A DNA stretch of 64,000 nucleotides from Streptomyces sp. MMG1121 (GCF_001280015.1 NZ_LGDV01000152.1:54488-118487), one strand, 5' to 3'; positions 40,490-49,503 are shown, counted from the first letter of the stretch. Made by a program: numbers and translations. The notes: generated by a model not told the origin, from the letters alone.

Positions 40490-41285
40490 TCAGGACACGA
40501 CGGAGCGCTGGGGCACGGTGCCCGCGTCGGTCGGCGTGGAGCGGGTGGTGTACTGCGGTACGGGGGCGTCGTCGCGGCCGGTGTCGCGCACGAGTCCGTA
40601 CCGTTCGCGGTCGGCGGAGTGCGGGGCCGGGGGAGTGGCGATGTCGTCCGCTGTCTGCTGCCGGGAGGAGGGCAGGACGTCGAGGTTGTAGTCGGCCTGG
40701 GTTTCGTTGAGGTGGAGTGTGATGCTGCCGTCGAGGTAGTAGTACTCGTTCTGCCACATCTGTTGGGCTCCCGGCGGGAGGGTGATCAGTCCCTGCTGCC
40801 TGTTGCCCATCCAGGTGCCGTCGGCGGTCGCGCCCGGCTGGCGATCGTCCATGCGGTGGCCGCCGCCCGAGGCCACGTGGAACAGCCTTCCTCGCAGTCC
40901 GGTCCACGAGGGCATGGTCAGCAGCCCGGGGCGCAGCCCGTACATCACGTCCCAGTGGACGGTGAAGTAGCCCTTCCCGCGCAGTACCACCGTGTCCCCA
41001 CGGTGGACGAGCTGGTAGCCGTCCAGGTGCCTCTTGAGCCCCGTCATCGTCACCGCGGTCTGCGGGCGGTGGGGCAATGCCGCGGGCGGCCGGTCCGGCG
41101 GCGGCGCGCTGTCCACGGTGTCGACCACGGACCCGTACCGAGGCCGGGGCGAGGGAGGCGAGACGGCCGAGCCCAGTACCGGTGCCGGCCGCGACGGTGG
41201 TGCGGATGCGGATGCGGTGGATAAGCGCGGGTGCAGGGCCGGAAGCCGTCGGGGCGGTGGCCGGATGCTCCGACGGGCTGGATCA
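40490..41285 (-). pseudogene. C-terminal outer domain of the fused sigma factor, out of frame
   Basis: This frame continues the upstream sigma gene if one C is removed from its CCCCC run (GGGGG 41286-41290 on the plus strand), giving YAAPDPARR. It contains a Pro/Ser/Ala-rich linker (STASASAPPSRPAPVLG) and then a compact domain with RGDTVVLRGKGYFTVHWDVM, TWTGLRGRLFHVASGGGHRM, QQMWQNEYYYLDGSITLHLN and VRDTGRDDAPVPQYTTRSTP. I do not recognise the fold. The position after a membrane segment suggests it lies outside the cell. Confidence 0.6.
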
Positions 41286-42251
41286 GGGGGCCGCGTACAC
41301 GAGCACGCCACCGCCCACGGCGAGCAGCGCACTCGCCGCCACCACGGCCTTCGCGGTGAGACTCGTCCCTGCGGTCCCTGTCGTCGCGGAACCTCCGCCG
41401 CCCGAAGGGGCCGTGGTGCCGGCATGGTCGCCCGCCGCGGTGTGCGTTCCCGTGGACAGCCACGGGCGCCAGGCCGGCAGTGCCGCCGGCACGGGCAGGA
41501 GGGCCAGGGGCGCCAGCAGTCCTTCCGGGGCCAGCATGCCTTCCTCGTGGCGCACGCACCGCGGGCATTGGCGCACATGGCGGCCGAGGCGTTTGCGCCA
41601 CAGGCCGCTGGGGGCGCCGTTCCAGTCCAGGGTGAGCCGGGTCAGTTCTCCGCATGCGGGCCTGGCCGCGAGGGCTCGGACGATGACGCGGGAGGTGTGC
41701 AGGCGCTCCTTCATGCGTTGTACCCGTACTGCAGCTTGATGGCCGGTCAAGTCCAGAGCGGAAGCGAGCTCGGTCCGGGCGAGCCGGCCGGCCCTCTCCA
41801 GCCACCACAGTGACAGCAGCTCCCGGTCGTCCTCGTCGAGCCAACGGGTCGCGCGCACGGTCTCCTCGCGCTGCCCGGACAGCCGCAGGTTGAGGATGAC
41901 CCCCTCGGTGAAGTCGGCGGCCGGGTCGGGCCGATGCTCGGCCGCGTCGAACGCCGCTCCCGGCGTCTCCCTCCTGCCGCGCCTGCGGATGTGGTCGCGG
42001 ACCTCGTTCACGGTGATGGTGATCACCCAGGATCGGAATGCCTCCGGGCGCTCCAGTCCCCCGATGCCGCGCAGGATGCGCATCATCGTCTCCTGGACGA
42101 TGTCGTCGACGTCGTCGCGGTACGGGTGCGCACGCGCCGCGACGCTGTGGACCAGCGGAAGCGTCCGGGAGCTGAGCTCTTCCAGGGCGTGGCGTTCGCC
42201 CGCCCGAGCCGCGACGATCACGTCGGCCGCGGGCGCGGCATGCTGTGGCAT
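41283..42251 (-). CDS. ECF sigma factor fused to a zinc-motif and membrane segment
   Basis: Region 2 is YRDDVDDIVQETMMRILRGI and PEAFRSWVITITVNEVRDHI. Region 4 is LSLWWLERAGRLARTELASA then LDLTGHQAAVRVQRMK. After that comes LGRHVRQCPRC, an H-x3-C-x2-C motif like that of zinc-binding anti-sigma domains. A single membrane helix (AKAVVAASALLAVGGGVLVY) follows. The frame stops at 41283, just after the helix, because of a probable one-base insertion. The original protein would reach 40490. Sigma factors with built-in anti-sigma-like, membrane and outer domains are known in actinobacteria and may sense an outside signal directly. Confidence 0.85.
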   Translation of the reverse strand: MPQHAAPAADVIVAARAGERHALEELSSRTLPLVHSVAARAHPYRDDVDDIVQETMMRILRGIGGLERPEAFRSWVITITVNEVRDHIRRRGRRETPGAAFDAAEHRPDPAADFTEGVILNLRLSGQREETVRATRWLDEDDRELLSLWWLERAGRLARTELASALDLTGHQAAVRVQRMKERLHTSRVIVRALAARPACGELTRLTLDWNGAPSGLWRKRLGRHVRQCPRCVRHEEGMLAPEGLLAPLALLPVPAALPAWRPWLSTGTHTAAGDHAGTTAPSGGGGSATTGTAGTSLTAKAVVAASALLAVGGGVLVYAAP

Positions 42252-42429
42252 CGGGTCTCCCTTCGACCTGCCGCGGGTACGAAGCCCCGCTCGCGCCGAA
42301 CGAGCCAGGCTGCGGGGGTCCTCGGGCAACCGCCGTCGGTATCGCAGACACCGCGGCAGCGATGCCATCGCATGGGGTGAGCGCTGACAGCTGTGGGCGG
42401 GCCCGTGGAATCCGTGGCGGCCGGGGGGC

Positions 42430-42812
42430 AGCGGGAGTGACGCGGGGACGTACGCACACGCGAGCGGCTGCGTACGAAGACGAAGACCGCGGCGACGCCG
42501 GCGAGAACGACGCCCGCCAGTCCTGCGACGGTCCACAGAGCACCGGAGTTGCTGCCGGTGTCCGCCATGGTGCCGGTGGAGGCGCCCGGGGGCGTGCCCG
42601 CTCGGCCGGTCCGGACCGGGGAGGGTGTCGGTCCTGTCGCGGCGGAGGAGGCGAGAGCGGTGAGCACGGTGTGGGCGTCGGCCCGGCTGACGGAGAAGCG
42701 CGCTCCGCCGATGGCGAGACCGGTACCGGAGACTGTCGCGGTCGTCGAACCGACGGTCAGCTCGGGGGAGTTCCGGGGAAGAAGGATCTTCGCGTCGGTG
42801 ACGACCTGAAGC
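42430..42812 (-). pseudogene. C-terminal remnant of a surface-anchored protein
   Basis: The frame contains VTDAKILLPRNSPELTVGST, a Thr/Pro-rich stretch, then ADTGSNSG and a membrane helix (ALWTVAGLAGVVLAGVAAVF) followed by Arg-rich VRSRSRVR. This is the layout of an LAxTG-like sortase signal or a simple tail anchor. The N-terminus is replaced by the cspA leader region, so there is no start of its own. Confidence 0.5.
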
Positions 42813-42833
42813 TTGCTCGAAGGAGACAGGCGC

Positions 42834-43037
42834 ATGGCCAAGGGCACTGTGAAGTGGTTCAACGCGGAAAAGGGCTTCGGGTTCATCGAGCAGGAGGGCG
42901 GTGGCCCGGACGTCTTCGCTCACTACTCGAACATCGCCGGCCAGGGCTTCCGTGAGCTCCAGGAAGGCCAGAAGGTTGAGTTCGACGTGACGCAGGGCCA
43001 GAAGGGCCCGCAGGCGGAGAACATCCGCCCCGCGTAA
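42834..43037 (+). CDS. cspA: Cold-shock protein (CspA family)
   Basis: This small RNA-chaperone protein melts mRNA structure. The 67-aa product is a complete cold-shock domain: [15 protein letters not shown] (RNP1 KGFGFI), DVFAHYSNI (RNP2-like) and [21 protein letters not shown] strong GAAGGAG lies 8 bases before the ATG. The hairpin at 43049 ends the transcript, so it is monocistronic. Streptomyces carry several such genes. It is the only ordinary housekeeping-type gene in this scarred section. Confidence 0.97.
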   Translation: MAKGTVKWFNAEKGFGFIEQEGGGPDVFAHYSNIAGQGFRELQEGQKVEFDVTQGQKGPQAENIRPA

Positions 43038-43048
43038 TGCCACATGCA

Positions 43049-43090
43049 AAGAAATCCCGGCCGATGGGTCCAGCCTGGTTGGGATTTCTT
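43049..43090 (+). terminator. Terminator of cspA
   Basis: AAGAAATCCC (43049-43058) pairs perfectly with GGGATTTCTT (43081-43090) around a 22-base loop that contains a further GGC/GCC pair. It lies 11 bp after the cspA stop. Confidence 0.85.
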
Positions 43091-43189
43091 CGTTCCCGCC
43101 CGCCGGTTGCGCCTGGGAGGTGTGTCCGTTGGACGGGTTCTGCGGCGGCCCGTCCGCGGCGGGGGTGACGAGACGGGCGCACGTTCAGC

Positions 43190-43621
43190 TCACTGAGGAC
43201 TGCGTGTCAGGGCGCTGAGCGTCCGCAGCTCGGCGAGGCGCCGCTGATACATCGGGCCAGCCGCGTGCGCACCGCGTGCCTCGGACGGCGTCGCCGGCTC
43301 GATCAGGTGGTGAGAGAGCGCCTTCAGGTGGGCCGACCATGCGATGACGTGTTGCTGCGTGGGCCGGCCGCACTGCTGCGGCTCACCGGGCAGGCATAGC
43401 GGCAGTTCGGGACCGAGCTTGTTGGCCGCGTGCCGGATGTAGCGCGCGACGGTCAGCCACTCCTCGTCATTGCAGATCTTGGTGGAGGCTATGCGCGCGA
43501 GGTCAGCGCGATTGCCTCGGCGGGTGATCCGCCAGGCTGCGGGCGGATGGCGCCCGTCCACTGTGGTTCCGTTTCCTGCCCGGCCGGGCAGGCCAAGGGT
43601 GGCTGAGTTGTCAGGGATCAT
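43190..43621 (-). CDS. Unknown protein, coupled to the deacetylase gene
   Basis: The ATG overlaps the deacetylase stop (ATGA), which suggests translational coupling. The 143-aa product has no signal peptide or membrane segment. Notable text is NDEEWLTVARYIRHAANKLG, LCLPGEPQQCGRP and QHVIAWSAHLKALSHHLIEP, with two Cys and several His. I cannot assign a family. The reading is open over its full length, but the N-terminal 40 residues are low-complexity and a later start is possible. Confidence 0.5.
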   Translation of the reverse strand: MIPDNSATLGLPGRAGNGTTVDGRHPPAAWRITRRGNRADLARIASTKICNDEEWLTVARYIRHAANKLGPELPLCLPGEPQQCGRPTQQHVIAWSAHLKALSHHLIEPATPSEARGAHAAGPMYQRRLAELRTLSALTRSPQ

Positions 43622-44484
43622 CCGGCTGGTGACTGGATGTAGTCTTCCAGGCGCGCTACGGTGAATCCCTGCTCTTGGATACGCCTGAGCAGGTTGGCGA
43701 ACATCTGTGTCATCGTGGCACCTTTGAGTTCGCTAGGCCCGCGGAAGTGGGCCAGGATGATGTCACCGTCATGCAGCTTCTTGTCCCCTGCCTGGTACTG
43801 CATGTTGCGGATCTGCATGGATTCTCGCCACCACACGATCGCACGTGGTCCGCACTCGCCCACCGCGATTTTGGTGTTGCTGTTGTACGCGCCGTACGGC
43901 GGGCGGAACAGCAGCGGTGCGGTGCCGTATTCCTTGGTGAGGATCTTCTGGTCACCGCACACCTCCTCCTTCTGGCGGGCCAGGGGGATGGTGCTCATGA
44001 CGGGGTGGTGCAAGGTGTGGTTCTGGATGTGGTTGCCGAGCGCCTGCAGGGATCTGAAGTACGCGTAGTCCGGCTTGATGGCGTCGTTCATCAAGAACAT
44101 GGTGATCGGGATGTGCAGATCCCGCATCATCTCGATGAACTTCGGATCCTTCTCCTGTCCGTCGTCCACGGTGATGAAGACGACCTTCTGCGAGGTCGGG
44201 AGGTGGGTGAAGACCGGGACGGCTCCGGTGGCGGAGAGTTTCACCGGCTTGTCGGCCGGCGGCTGCGGAGGGGCCGGCAGCGGGGTCAGGCCCCACTTGT
44301 GCCAGAGCGCGGTGTCACGAGCACCGGCCGCGGTGCTGGCGGCGCCGCTAGGCGAGGCAGAGGTGGCAGCGGCATGACTGGTTCCGCTGCCGCTGCTCGA
44401 GCTGCACCCGCCGATCGCCAGGACTGCTGCGACCGTTCCCGTCACCGGCCGGTACCACCGGCCCCGACCCGTATACCGTTGCAT
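43618..44484 (-). CDS. NodB-type polysaccharide deacetylase lipoprotein
   Basis: This enzyme removes N- or O-acetyl groups from a polysaccharide at the cell surface. The lipobox VLAIGGC at about residues 21-27 makes it a lipoprotein, followed by a Ser/Ala-rich spacer. NodB motifs are VFITVDDGQEKD (motif 1, with Val-Asp-Asp for the usual Phe-Asp-Asp), GNHIQNHTLHHPVM (motif 2, H-x3-H), RPPYGAYN (motif 3), and a later IILAHFRG. At 288 aa it has normal length. It is followed by a coupled unknown gene. The substrate could be peptidoglycan, chitin-like polymer or xylan, and the sequence does not decide. Confidence 0.9.
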   Translation of the reverse strand: MQRYTGRGRWYRPVTGTVAAVLAIGGCSSSSGSGTSHAAATSASPSGAASTAAGARDTALWHKWGLTPLPAPPQPPADKPVKLSATGAVPVFTHLPTSQKVVFITVDDGQEKDPKFIEMMRDLHIPITMFLMNDAIKPDYAYFRSLQALGNHIQNHTLHHPVMSTIPLARQKEEVCGDQKILTKEYGTAPLLFRPPYGAYNSNTKIAVGECGPRAIVWWRESMQIRNMQYQAGDKKLHDGDIILAHFRGPSELKGATMTQMFANLLRRIQEQGFTVARLEDYIQSPAG

Positions 44485-44899
44485 TGCGCCGACCCCAGTT
44501 GTCTTATGGCCATGATCCACTGAGGATTTAACCTGATCGCGTATAAAAGCCGACAATCGCCAGGTGTGAATTCGGTACGCAGTGCGGAGCTGTAGTCGGT
44601 GGCACGGCGAGCCGTGACCGTCATGTGAACCGTCGGTTCGGCCCGGATGGCGTCGTGGCCGGGGAGGGAGATCATGCCGTGTGCGGGAGGTCCAGGGGGT
44701 GCAGCTTCCTGGTCTTGGGAGCCGGCAGGCGTCAAGCGGCATGTCCTACGCGTTCGTCTGCCGGGGCGGGCGTGTTCGGGCCGTCCTTCAACTCGGCGAA
44801 CTGCCCTTTCAGCCGTGCTTCGTGTGTGCATCGACAAGAACGTTGATCTTTGCTTCGGATGACGGACCTGACGCGGTGGTGGCTCAGGCTGCGTCGTCG
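44485..44899. other. Gap upstream of the deacetylase
   Basis: An AT-richer stretch near 44500-44580 is likely to hold the deacetylase promoter. Beyond it only shadow frames are seen. Confidence 0.35.
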
Positions 44900-45030
44900 C
44901 GGTCCTCGTTCGATGGCAGCGAGCCGGTTCTTGAGGCGGTAGCTGGAGCTGTTGACGGAGATGACGCCGCAGCGGTGGAGGGAATGGTCGAGGATGGCGG
45001 TGGGCAGGACCTCATCGTCGAACGCTTGTC
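44900..45030 (-). pseudogene. IstB (IS21 helper ATPase) scrap
   Basis: Minus-strand LPTAILDHSLHRCGVISVNS then SSYRLKNRLAAI matches the C-terminal end of IstB proteins (AILDRLLHH...I...DSYRLK). The AAA+ part is absent. Confidence 0.55.
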
Positions 45031-45194
45031 GCCAACACCCACATCGCTCCGGCCCCCGGCCACCTCACCGTCCGCCAGGGCGCCCACGTCCGCTTCGCCG
45101 AAACCAGCCGCATCCCCATCACAGTTCCGCCACCTGGTGACTCCACCCAGGCCGACGCCGACCATGACCCGTCCGCCCGGAGGAGAACAACCGC

Positions 45195-45611
45195 GTGACC
45201 ATGCTTGCAGAACAAGTCGACGGCGTCATCGGAGTCGACACCCACCGCGACACCCTCGCCGCAGCCGCCGTCAGCCCCATAGGCGCCGTCCTGGAAACCA
45301 CCGACGCACCGGCTCACACCCGCGGCTACCGACGCCTGCTGGCGTTCGCCCGCCAGCACGTACCCGGCCGCCGCTGCTGGGCACTCGAAGGAACCGGCAG
45401 TTACGGCGCCGGCCTCGCCGATTTCCTGAAAGACGCTGGTGGACGCGTCGTCGAGGTCTGCCGCGCCAAGCGCCCGCCGGTCCGTGGAGGCCGCAAGACG
45501 GACATGCTCGATGCCGTCCGCGCGGCCCACGAGGCCCTGGCCACCGACCGGTTCCCGCAGGGGCCGGGCCCGCTCGTCGAGGAGGTTCCTGCCGGACTTG
45601 GCAACCGATGA
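45195..45611 (+). pseudogene. IS110-family transposase, N-terminal fragment
   Basis: The start is preceded by GGAGGAG. The text is VIGVDTHRDTLAAAAV, WALEGTGSYGAGLADFL and KTDMLDAVRAAHEAL, which are the first three acidic positions of the DEDD nuclease of IS110 transposases. It stops after 138 codons, whereas the family is about 350-400 aa. Separate C-terminal scraps of the same family occur at 51.6 and 53.0 kb. Confidence 0.8.
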
Positions 45612-45715
45612 TTCTTGTCGCATGCGCACCGGTAGCGCGCACCGCCACACCCCGTTTTGACGGAACGAGCGCTGCTGGGGTTGGGCTCGGAGCCATGGAA
45701 GCGCTCGCGGGAATC

Positions 45716-45744
45716 CGTGCAGGGGCCCGTCAGGCCCCTGCACG
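45716..45744 (-). terminator. Terminator of the FG-GAP gene
   Basis: CGTGCAGGGGCC pairs perfectly with GGCCCCTGCACG around a 5-base loop. It begins 5 bp beyond the stop of the minus-strand gene that ends at 45750. Confidence 0.85.
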
Positions 45745-45749
45745 GGGCG

Positions 45750-46652
45750 TTAGAAGAGGTCGCGGTACTGATTGAAGCCGGTGCCGATCTTGACTTGGGA
45801 CCTGAAGGGCGCGGCCGTCCTGCCCGTCCCCCTGAACAGCCACAGGTTGCCCTGGAGATCGCGGGCGAGCAGATCGCTGTGGCCGTCGCCGTCGACGTCC
45901 CCTGTGGCCACCAGCTTGTTGAACTGGTTCCAGCCGGAACCCACCTTCACGCGGGACGCGAAGGGCTTCCGCGGATTGCCCGTGCCCTTGTACAGCCAGA
46001 GGACGCCCTGCTTGTCCCGGGCGAGGATGTCCGGCCTACCGTCGCCGGTCAGGTCGCCCTGGCCGGTGATCTGAGTGAACTGGTCCCAGCCGGGGCCGAC
46101 CTTGACGTGCGGTGCCAGCGTGCCGTCGGCCCTGGTCTGGAAGCGCCAGAGGACACCCTGCTTGTCGCGGGCCAGCAGGTCGGGGTGCTTGGCACCGCCC
46201 AGGGTGCCAGGGGAGAAGACGACGTTGTACTCACCCCAGCCGGTGGCCACTTTCTTGAGGGTCCCGCTGCGCCAGAGATTGAGCGTGCCGTCGTCCATGA
46301 CGTGGTACGCGCCGTCCTGGTAGCCGGTCAGATCGGGGTCGACCGACGCCCCGTACCTGAAGTGCGGCCAGACGTAGGCGCCCGACCGGTCGTCGAAGCC
46401 GCCCTTACCGTTTTGCATGTAGACGTACATCTGGCCCGACGGCAGGATCCCGGAGAGGAAGAAGGACGGCGCGGCGGGGGTGGGCTTGCGCTGCCCGGCT
46501 GCGGTGGCGCCTCGGGCGACGTTCTGCGCCGGACCGGTCGTCGCAGAGGCGTCGGCCAGTGCGGTGCCGGTGCCGGTACCGACCAGGGCGACGGCGATCG
46601 CCGAGGTGACGAGACGCGTCAGGGCGCGTGCACGCCGGGAGATCTGGGTCAC
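45750..46652 (-). CDS. Secreted FG-GAP/VCBS repeat protein
   Basis: The GTG start has GGAG upstream. The signal peptide (LTRLVTSAIAVALVGTGTGT) ends near ALADA. The mature part is a set of beta-propeller-type repeats, each about 48 residues, with DLTGDGRPDILARDKQGVLW and DVDGDGHSDLLARDLQGNLW as the clearest, calcium-binding units. An earlier unit reads HPDLLARDKQGVLWRF. Such propellers in Streptomyces often act as binding platforms or enzyme appendages, but no catalytic domain is attached here. A terminator lies directly after the stop. The function is unknown. Confidence 0.85.
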   Translation of the reverse strand: MTQISRRARALTRLVTSAIAVALVGTGTGTALADASATTGPAQNVARGATAAGQRKPTPAAPSFFLSGILPSGQMYVYMQNGKGGFDDRSGAYVWPHFRYGASVDPDLTGYQDGAYHVMDDGTLNLWRSGTLKKVATGWGEYNVVFSPGTLGGAKHPDLLARDKQGVLWRFQTRADGTLAPHVKVGPGWDQFTQITGQGDLTGDGRPDILARDKQGVLWLYKGTGNPRKPFASRVKVGSGWNQFNKLVATGDVDGDGHSDLLARDLQGNLWLFRGTGRTAAPFRSQVKIGTGFNQYRDLF

Positions 46653-46985
46653 GTATGAACTCCATGAGGCATGAGGTATGCGGAAATCAGGCGGTGCGCC
46701 CTGCACGGGTGTGGGGAGCACTCGCATCATTGTGTGGATCTTTGCACCTCTGGCTCAGTGGTTTTGCGGTGGCGCACGGAACGCACAATTCCGCCTGGAC
46801 AGCACTGCGGCAGGGCCGCCAAGGCCGCTTCGCAGGGCTTGGCCCCACCATCGGCCACCACCGCCTGCGTCAGGTCGGAAACCCGCTCCATCTCCACCCC
46901 CGCCTCGACCAGACGCTGGCCACCCCCCGCCTGCCGCGGGCACACCGTCACGACCTCCGCATCACCAAGGCGGCGGTGTCCGGGA
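46653..46985. other. Gap with no recognised gene
   Basis: This is upstream DNA of the FG-GAP gene. Several frames are open but none gives a convincing domain. Confidence 0.3.
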
Positions 46986-47085
46986 AGAGATCACCGGGGC
47001 TTTCCGTTACCTGGGTTCCGGCAAGGCGAGCTACGTCACCGGGCACATCCTCTCCGGGGCGACGGCGGTCTCATGGCGGACGGGC
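46986..47085 (+). pseudogene. Short-chain dehydrogenase tail scrap
   Basis: VREEITGAFRYLGSGKASYV then TGHILSG resembles the last helix and strand of SDR enzymes (...FL-S-x-A-S-Y-V-T-G-...). It has no start and no cofactor-binding part. Confidence 0.35.
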
Positions 47086-47329
47086 CCCTGTTTCCGGGCA
47101 CGTGAACAGCGAGGCGGCGTCGGCCTTGTCGGTTTCGGGGCTTTGTGCATTGCCGCTGACAAATGGCGCGCCGACTCTGGTGGGAGCCAACGATCGGCCA
47201 CCTCTACCTCCAAGGTTCCCCAGGTGAGGCTTGTCCGCACCGCGGACCGTCGGCGAGCGGAAGGCGGCGCGACCCGCCCGGCGGGTGAGGGAGCCGGGCC
47301 GGTCGTCGTCGGTGGTGTCGGCTCCGCCG

Positions 47330-47475
47330 ACGGTCCACTTCTGGTTGGCGCCGGCCGGGCAGCTCCAGATCTGCAGCCGGGTGTCGTTGGCCGAGCTGTT
47401 GCCAGTCGCGTCGAGGCACTTGTTCGCCTGTGGATTGACGATGTCGTGCGCTGCGGTGACCGTCCACTGCTGGGG
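47330..47475 (-). pseudogene. CBM13 scrap
   Basis: Minus-strand QQWTVTAAHDIVNPQANKCL, DATGNSSANDTRLQIWSCPA and NQKWTVGG form about one and a half lobes of a ricin-type module. No enzyme domain is attached. It adjoins FHA-domain fragments in another frame. Confidence 0.65.
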
Positions 47476-47539
47476 GCTGCAGTCGCGCGTCGTGCCTGCT
47501 TGGCGCCCACGTCGTAAGGCCCGCCGCCGCGGTTGCCCA

Positions 47540-47791
47540 CCGTGCGGTGTGCGTATCCCCCCTTAAGCGGCTTCCCGTTGACGTACGTGCCGTTGCGGCT
47601 GCCGAGATCTCGTACCCGCAAGTGCGGTGGGCTGATGTCGAACAAGCAATGATGGCGGGAAACCTTCCGCTTGGGGCCAGTCGAATGTCGCATTCGTCGC
47701 CGCGCCCGACCAGGCAGGTGGTGCGGCGGGTGAAGGTGTGGGCCTCGGCGGACGAGCCGACGCGGAGGGTCAGCGTCACGGACGGGGTCAC
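47540..47791 (-). pseudogene. FHA-domain protein, frameshifted
   Basis: A GTG start opens VTPSVTLTLRVGSSAEAHTF and CLVGRGDECDIRL. Near 47690 the frame changes to KVSRHHCLFDISPPHLRVRD and LGSRNGTYVNGKPL, which completes the phosphothreonine-binding loops of an FHA domain. The start lies 1 bp after a WD40 remnant. FHA and WD40 domains often accompany Streptomyces Ser/Thr kinases, so both may come from such a locus. Confidence 0.7.
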
Positions 47792-47792
47792 G

Positions 47793-48323
47793 CTATCTGC
47801 GGCTTTCCCACCCGGGCTTCGGCTCCCGCGTGAATTCGATTGAGCTGAGTTCCCACCCCCGCACAGTGCCGTGACAGTCGCCACTCACGAGCCTGCGGCC
47901 GTCTTCACTGAGTGCCGCAGTGCGCACCGTGTCCGGATGTCCCTCCAGCGTTCGCAGCAGTCGGCCGGTGTCCAGATCCCAGACGCGGACCTGCCATTCG
48001 CGAACGCCGGCTACGGCGAACCGGCCGTCACCGGCGAGGCTGAGCGCTCTGGTCTCGCCCTCGTCGGGAATGGAGCGCAGGACGCGACCCGTGGCAAGGT
48101 CGTCGAACACAATCAGCGTCGTGAAGTCGACGGTCACTGCCCGCTCGCTGCCGACGGTGGTCGCCAGCACGTGGTAGTTGTTCGAACCCGCCACCGAGTA
48201 GAGCTGCCTGCCCGTCAGGGTGTCGAAGCCCCACAGGCCGTAGGGGCCGTAATCCAGCAGAGTTCGGCTGTCCGGACTGAAACGCAGGCGGAGCGCGGCA
48301 GGCCGCCCGGTCTGGTGCCACAT
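47793..48323 (-). pseudogene. WD40-repeat protein, C-terminal part
   Basis: The repeats read LRFSPDSRTLLDYGPYGLWG, AVAGVREWQVRVWDLDTGRL and RTAALSEDGRRLVSGDCHGT, giving about three propeller blades. A complete propeller needs seven, and the usual kinase, NACHT or peptidase N-terminal domain is missing, so this is a truncated gene. The open frame begins at MWHQTGRPAAL, without a clear ribosome site. Confidence 0.65.
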
Positions 48324-48415
48324 CCGCTCGCCCGACTGGTCCGGCGGGACCGCCAGCGGGCGAACGGGCTCTTGGCCCCAGCGCGTCCGATCGCGGAGAG
48401 GGCGGGGGCAGCATG

Positions 48416-48949
48416 TTAATGGTTCTCGACCTCCAGCGCTCCTCGCGCCAGGGCGATGAACGTGACGTACGTGTCCCGGAAATCCCGGTAGGCAGCGTCG
48501 TACGCGTCCCGGTGCTCAGTATTGGCGTCATCGAGTAACGCTTTGAGCCGCTGCTGTACGCGCCGGGCCATGTTCCGTACGTGATCCGCCGCGTCGGACA
48601 CCGAGGCAGGACCATCGAGCCGGACCTCGTGCATCGCCCTGTTCATGTCCCCAATGGCCGGGCCGATGCGCTCGTACATCTGCGTCAGGTGCCGGTCCTT
48701 GCTCTCACGGTCGCGCGCTGCATCGACGTCGTCAATCTGCCACGTGACCACGTTGAACGCGTGTACGCGGCTCATCATCTCCCGATACGCGGCTCGGCGC
48801 CGCTCACGCTCCTCACGTAGAGCCTCTGCCCGTGCGGTTGTCTCGACTTGGGCTCGCGCTGCCCGGAAGGTCGCCTGCGCGGTGATGTAGCTGGCTCCGA
48901 GTGCAGTCAGCGCGGTGAGGATGCCGACCCACAGTCCGCTGTTCGCCAT
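48416..48949 (-). CDS. Membrane-anchored coiled-coil protein of unknown function
   Basis: The 177-aa protein starts MANSGLWVGILTALTALGAS, one membrane helix. A charged helical region follows (ARAQVETTARAEALREERER), probably a coiled coil. The C-terminal part contains WQIDDVDAARDRESKDRHLT and AYRDFRDTYVTFIALARGAL. No catalytic motif is seen. It lies alone between WD40 and coiled-coil remnants. Confidence 0.65.
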   Translation of the reverse strand: MANSGLWVGILTALTALGASYITAQATFRAARAQVETTARAEALREERERRRAAYREMMSRVHAFNVVTWQIDDVDAARDRESKDRHLTQMYERIGPAIGDMNRAMHEVRLDGPASVSDAADHVRNMARRVQQRLKALLDDANTEHRDAYDAAYRDFRDTYVTFIALARGALEVENH

Positions 48950-49171
48950 GGTCGCAGAGTCTGTCAGCTGAGAGGGCAGTGAGACAGTCCGCGAGTCGAT
49001 CACTGAAGGCCTACCGTCTTGATTTTTGCTGGTGAGATGGGCTGGTGTGTTGCTGGTGCGGGGTCCTCGGACTGGTGGAGGGGGGGAGTCGAGGGTCTTG
49101 ATCGTCGGGCAGCCTTCAGGGGCCGTCTTCGTTTCCAGATCACGGAGCGGGTGCCTTCGTAGGCTCGTGGG
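48950..49171. other. Divergent promoter region
   Basis: This lies between the minus-strand membrane protein and the plus-strand remnant. No operator-like palindrome was identified. Confidence 0.3.
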
Positions 49172-49470
49172 ATGACGGAGATCAGCGAGGTCGCCGAACG
49201 TGTCGCAGTCCGCCGGGCGGAACTCGACGAGGGGGAGAAGCTCCTGGTCGAATGGCTCGAGAAGGTCCGTGCCGAGCGCGAGGGACTCGCGGTGGCGATG
49301 CGCGTGTGGGAAACGCATGCACGCCCAGCCGGACGCGGAGACGCCGCCGACGCAGGCTGTGCCTGCCCAGGTGGGCGGCCGCGGTGTGCTGCTGGTCCCG
49401 CACCAGGAGGCTGGTGTCAGCGAGGACGTCCTGCCGCCGGACTACCAACAGCTCATGAAGATCGTGCTCC
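49172..49470 (+). pseudogene. Unknown coiled-coil protein, frameshifted and cut
   Basis: The N-terminus MTEISEVAERVAVRRAELDE and WLEKVRAEREGLAVAMRVWE is clearly helical. Removing one A from AAA at 49311-49313 restores the reading RMHAQPDAETPPTQAVPAQV and LLVPHQEAGVSEDVLPPDYQ then QLMKIV. I recall similar short Streptomyces proteins that go on into a winged-helix part, but here the text breaks at about 49465, next to other remnants. Confidence 0.55.
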
Positions 49471-49503
49471 GGAGTTCTTCGGCTTCTGCGCTGAGACAAC
49501 CCG
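49471..49503. other. Joint between remnants
   Basis: This short joint lies between the coiled-coil remnant and the MerR tail on the other strand. No target-site duplication can be proven by eye. Confidence 0.25.
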
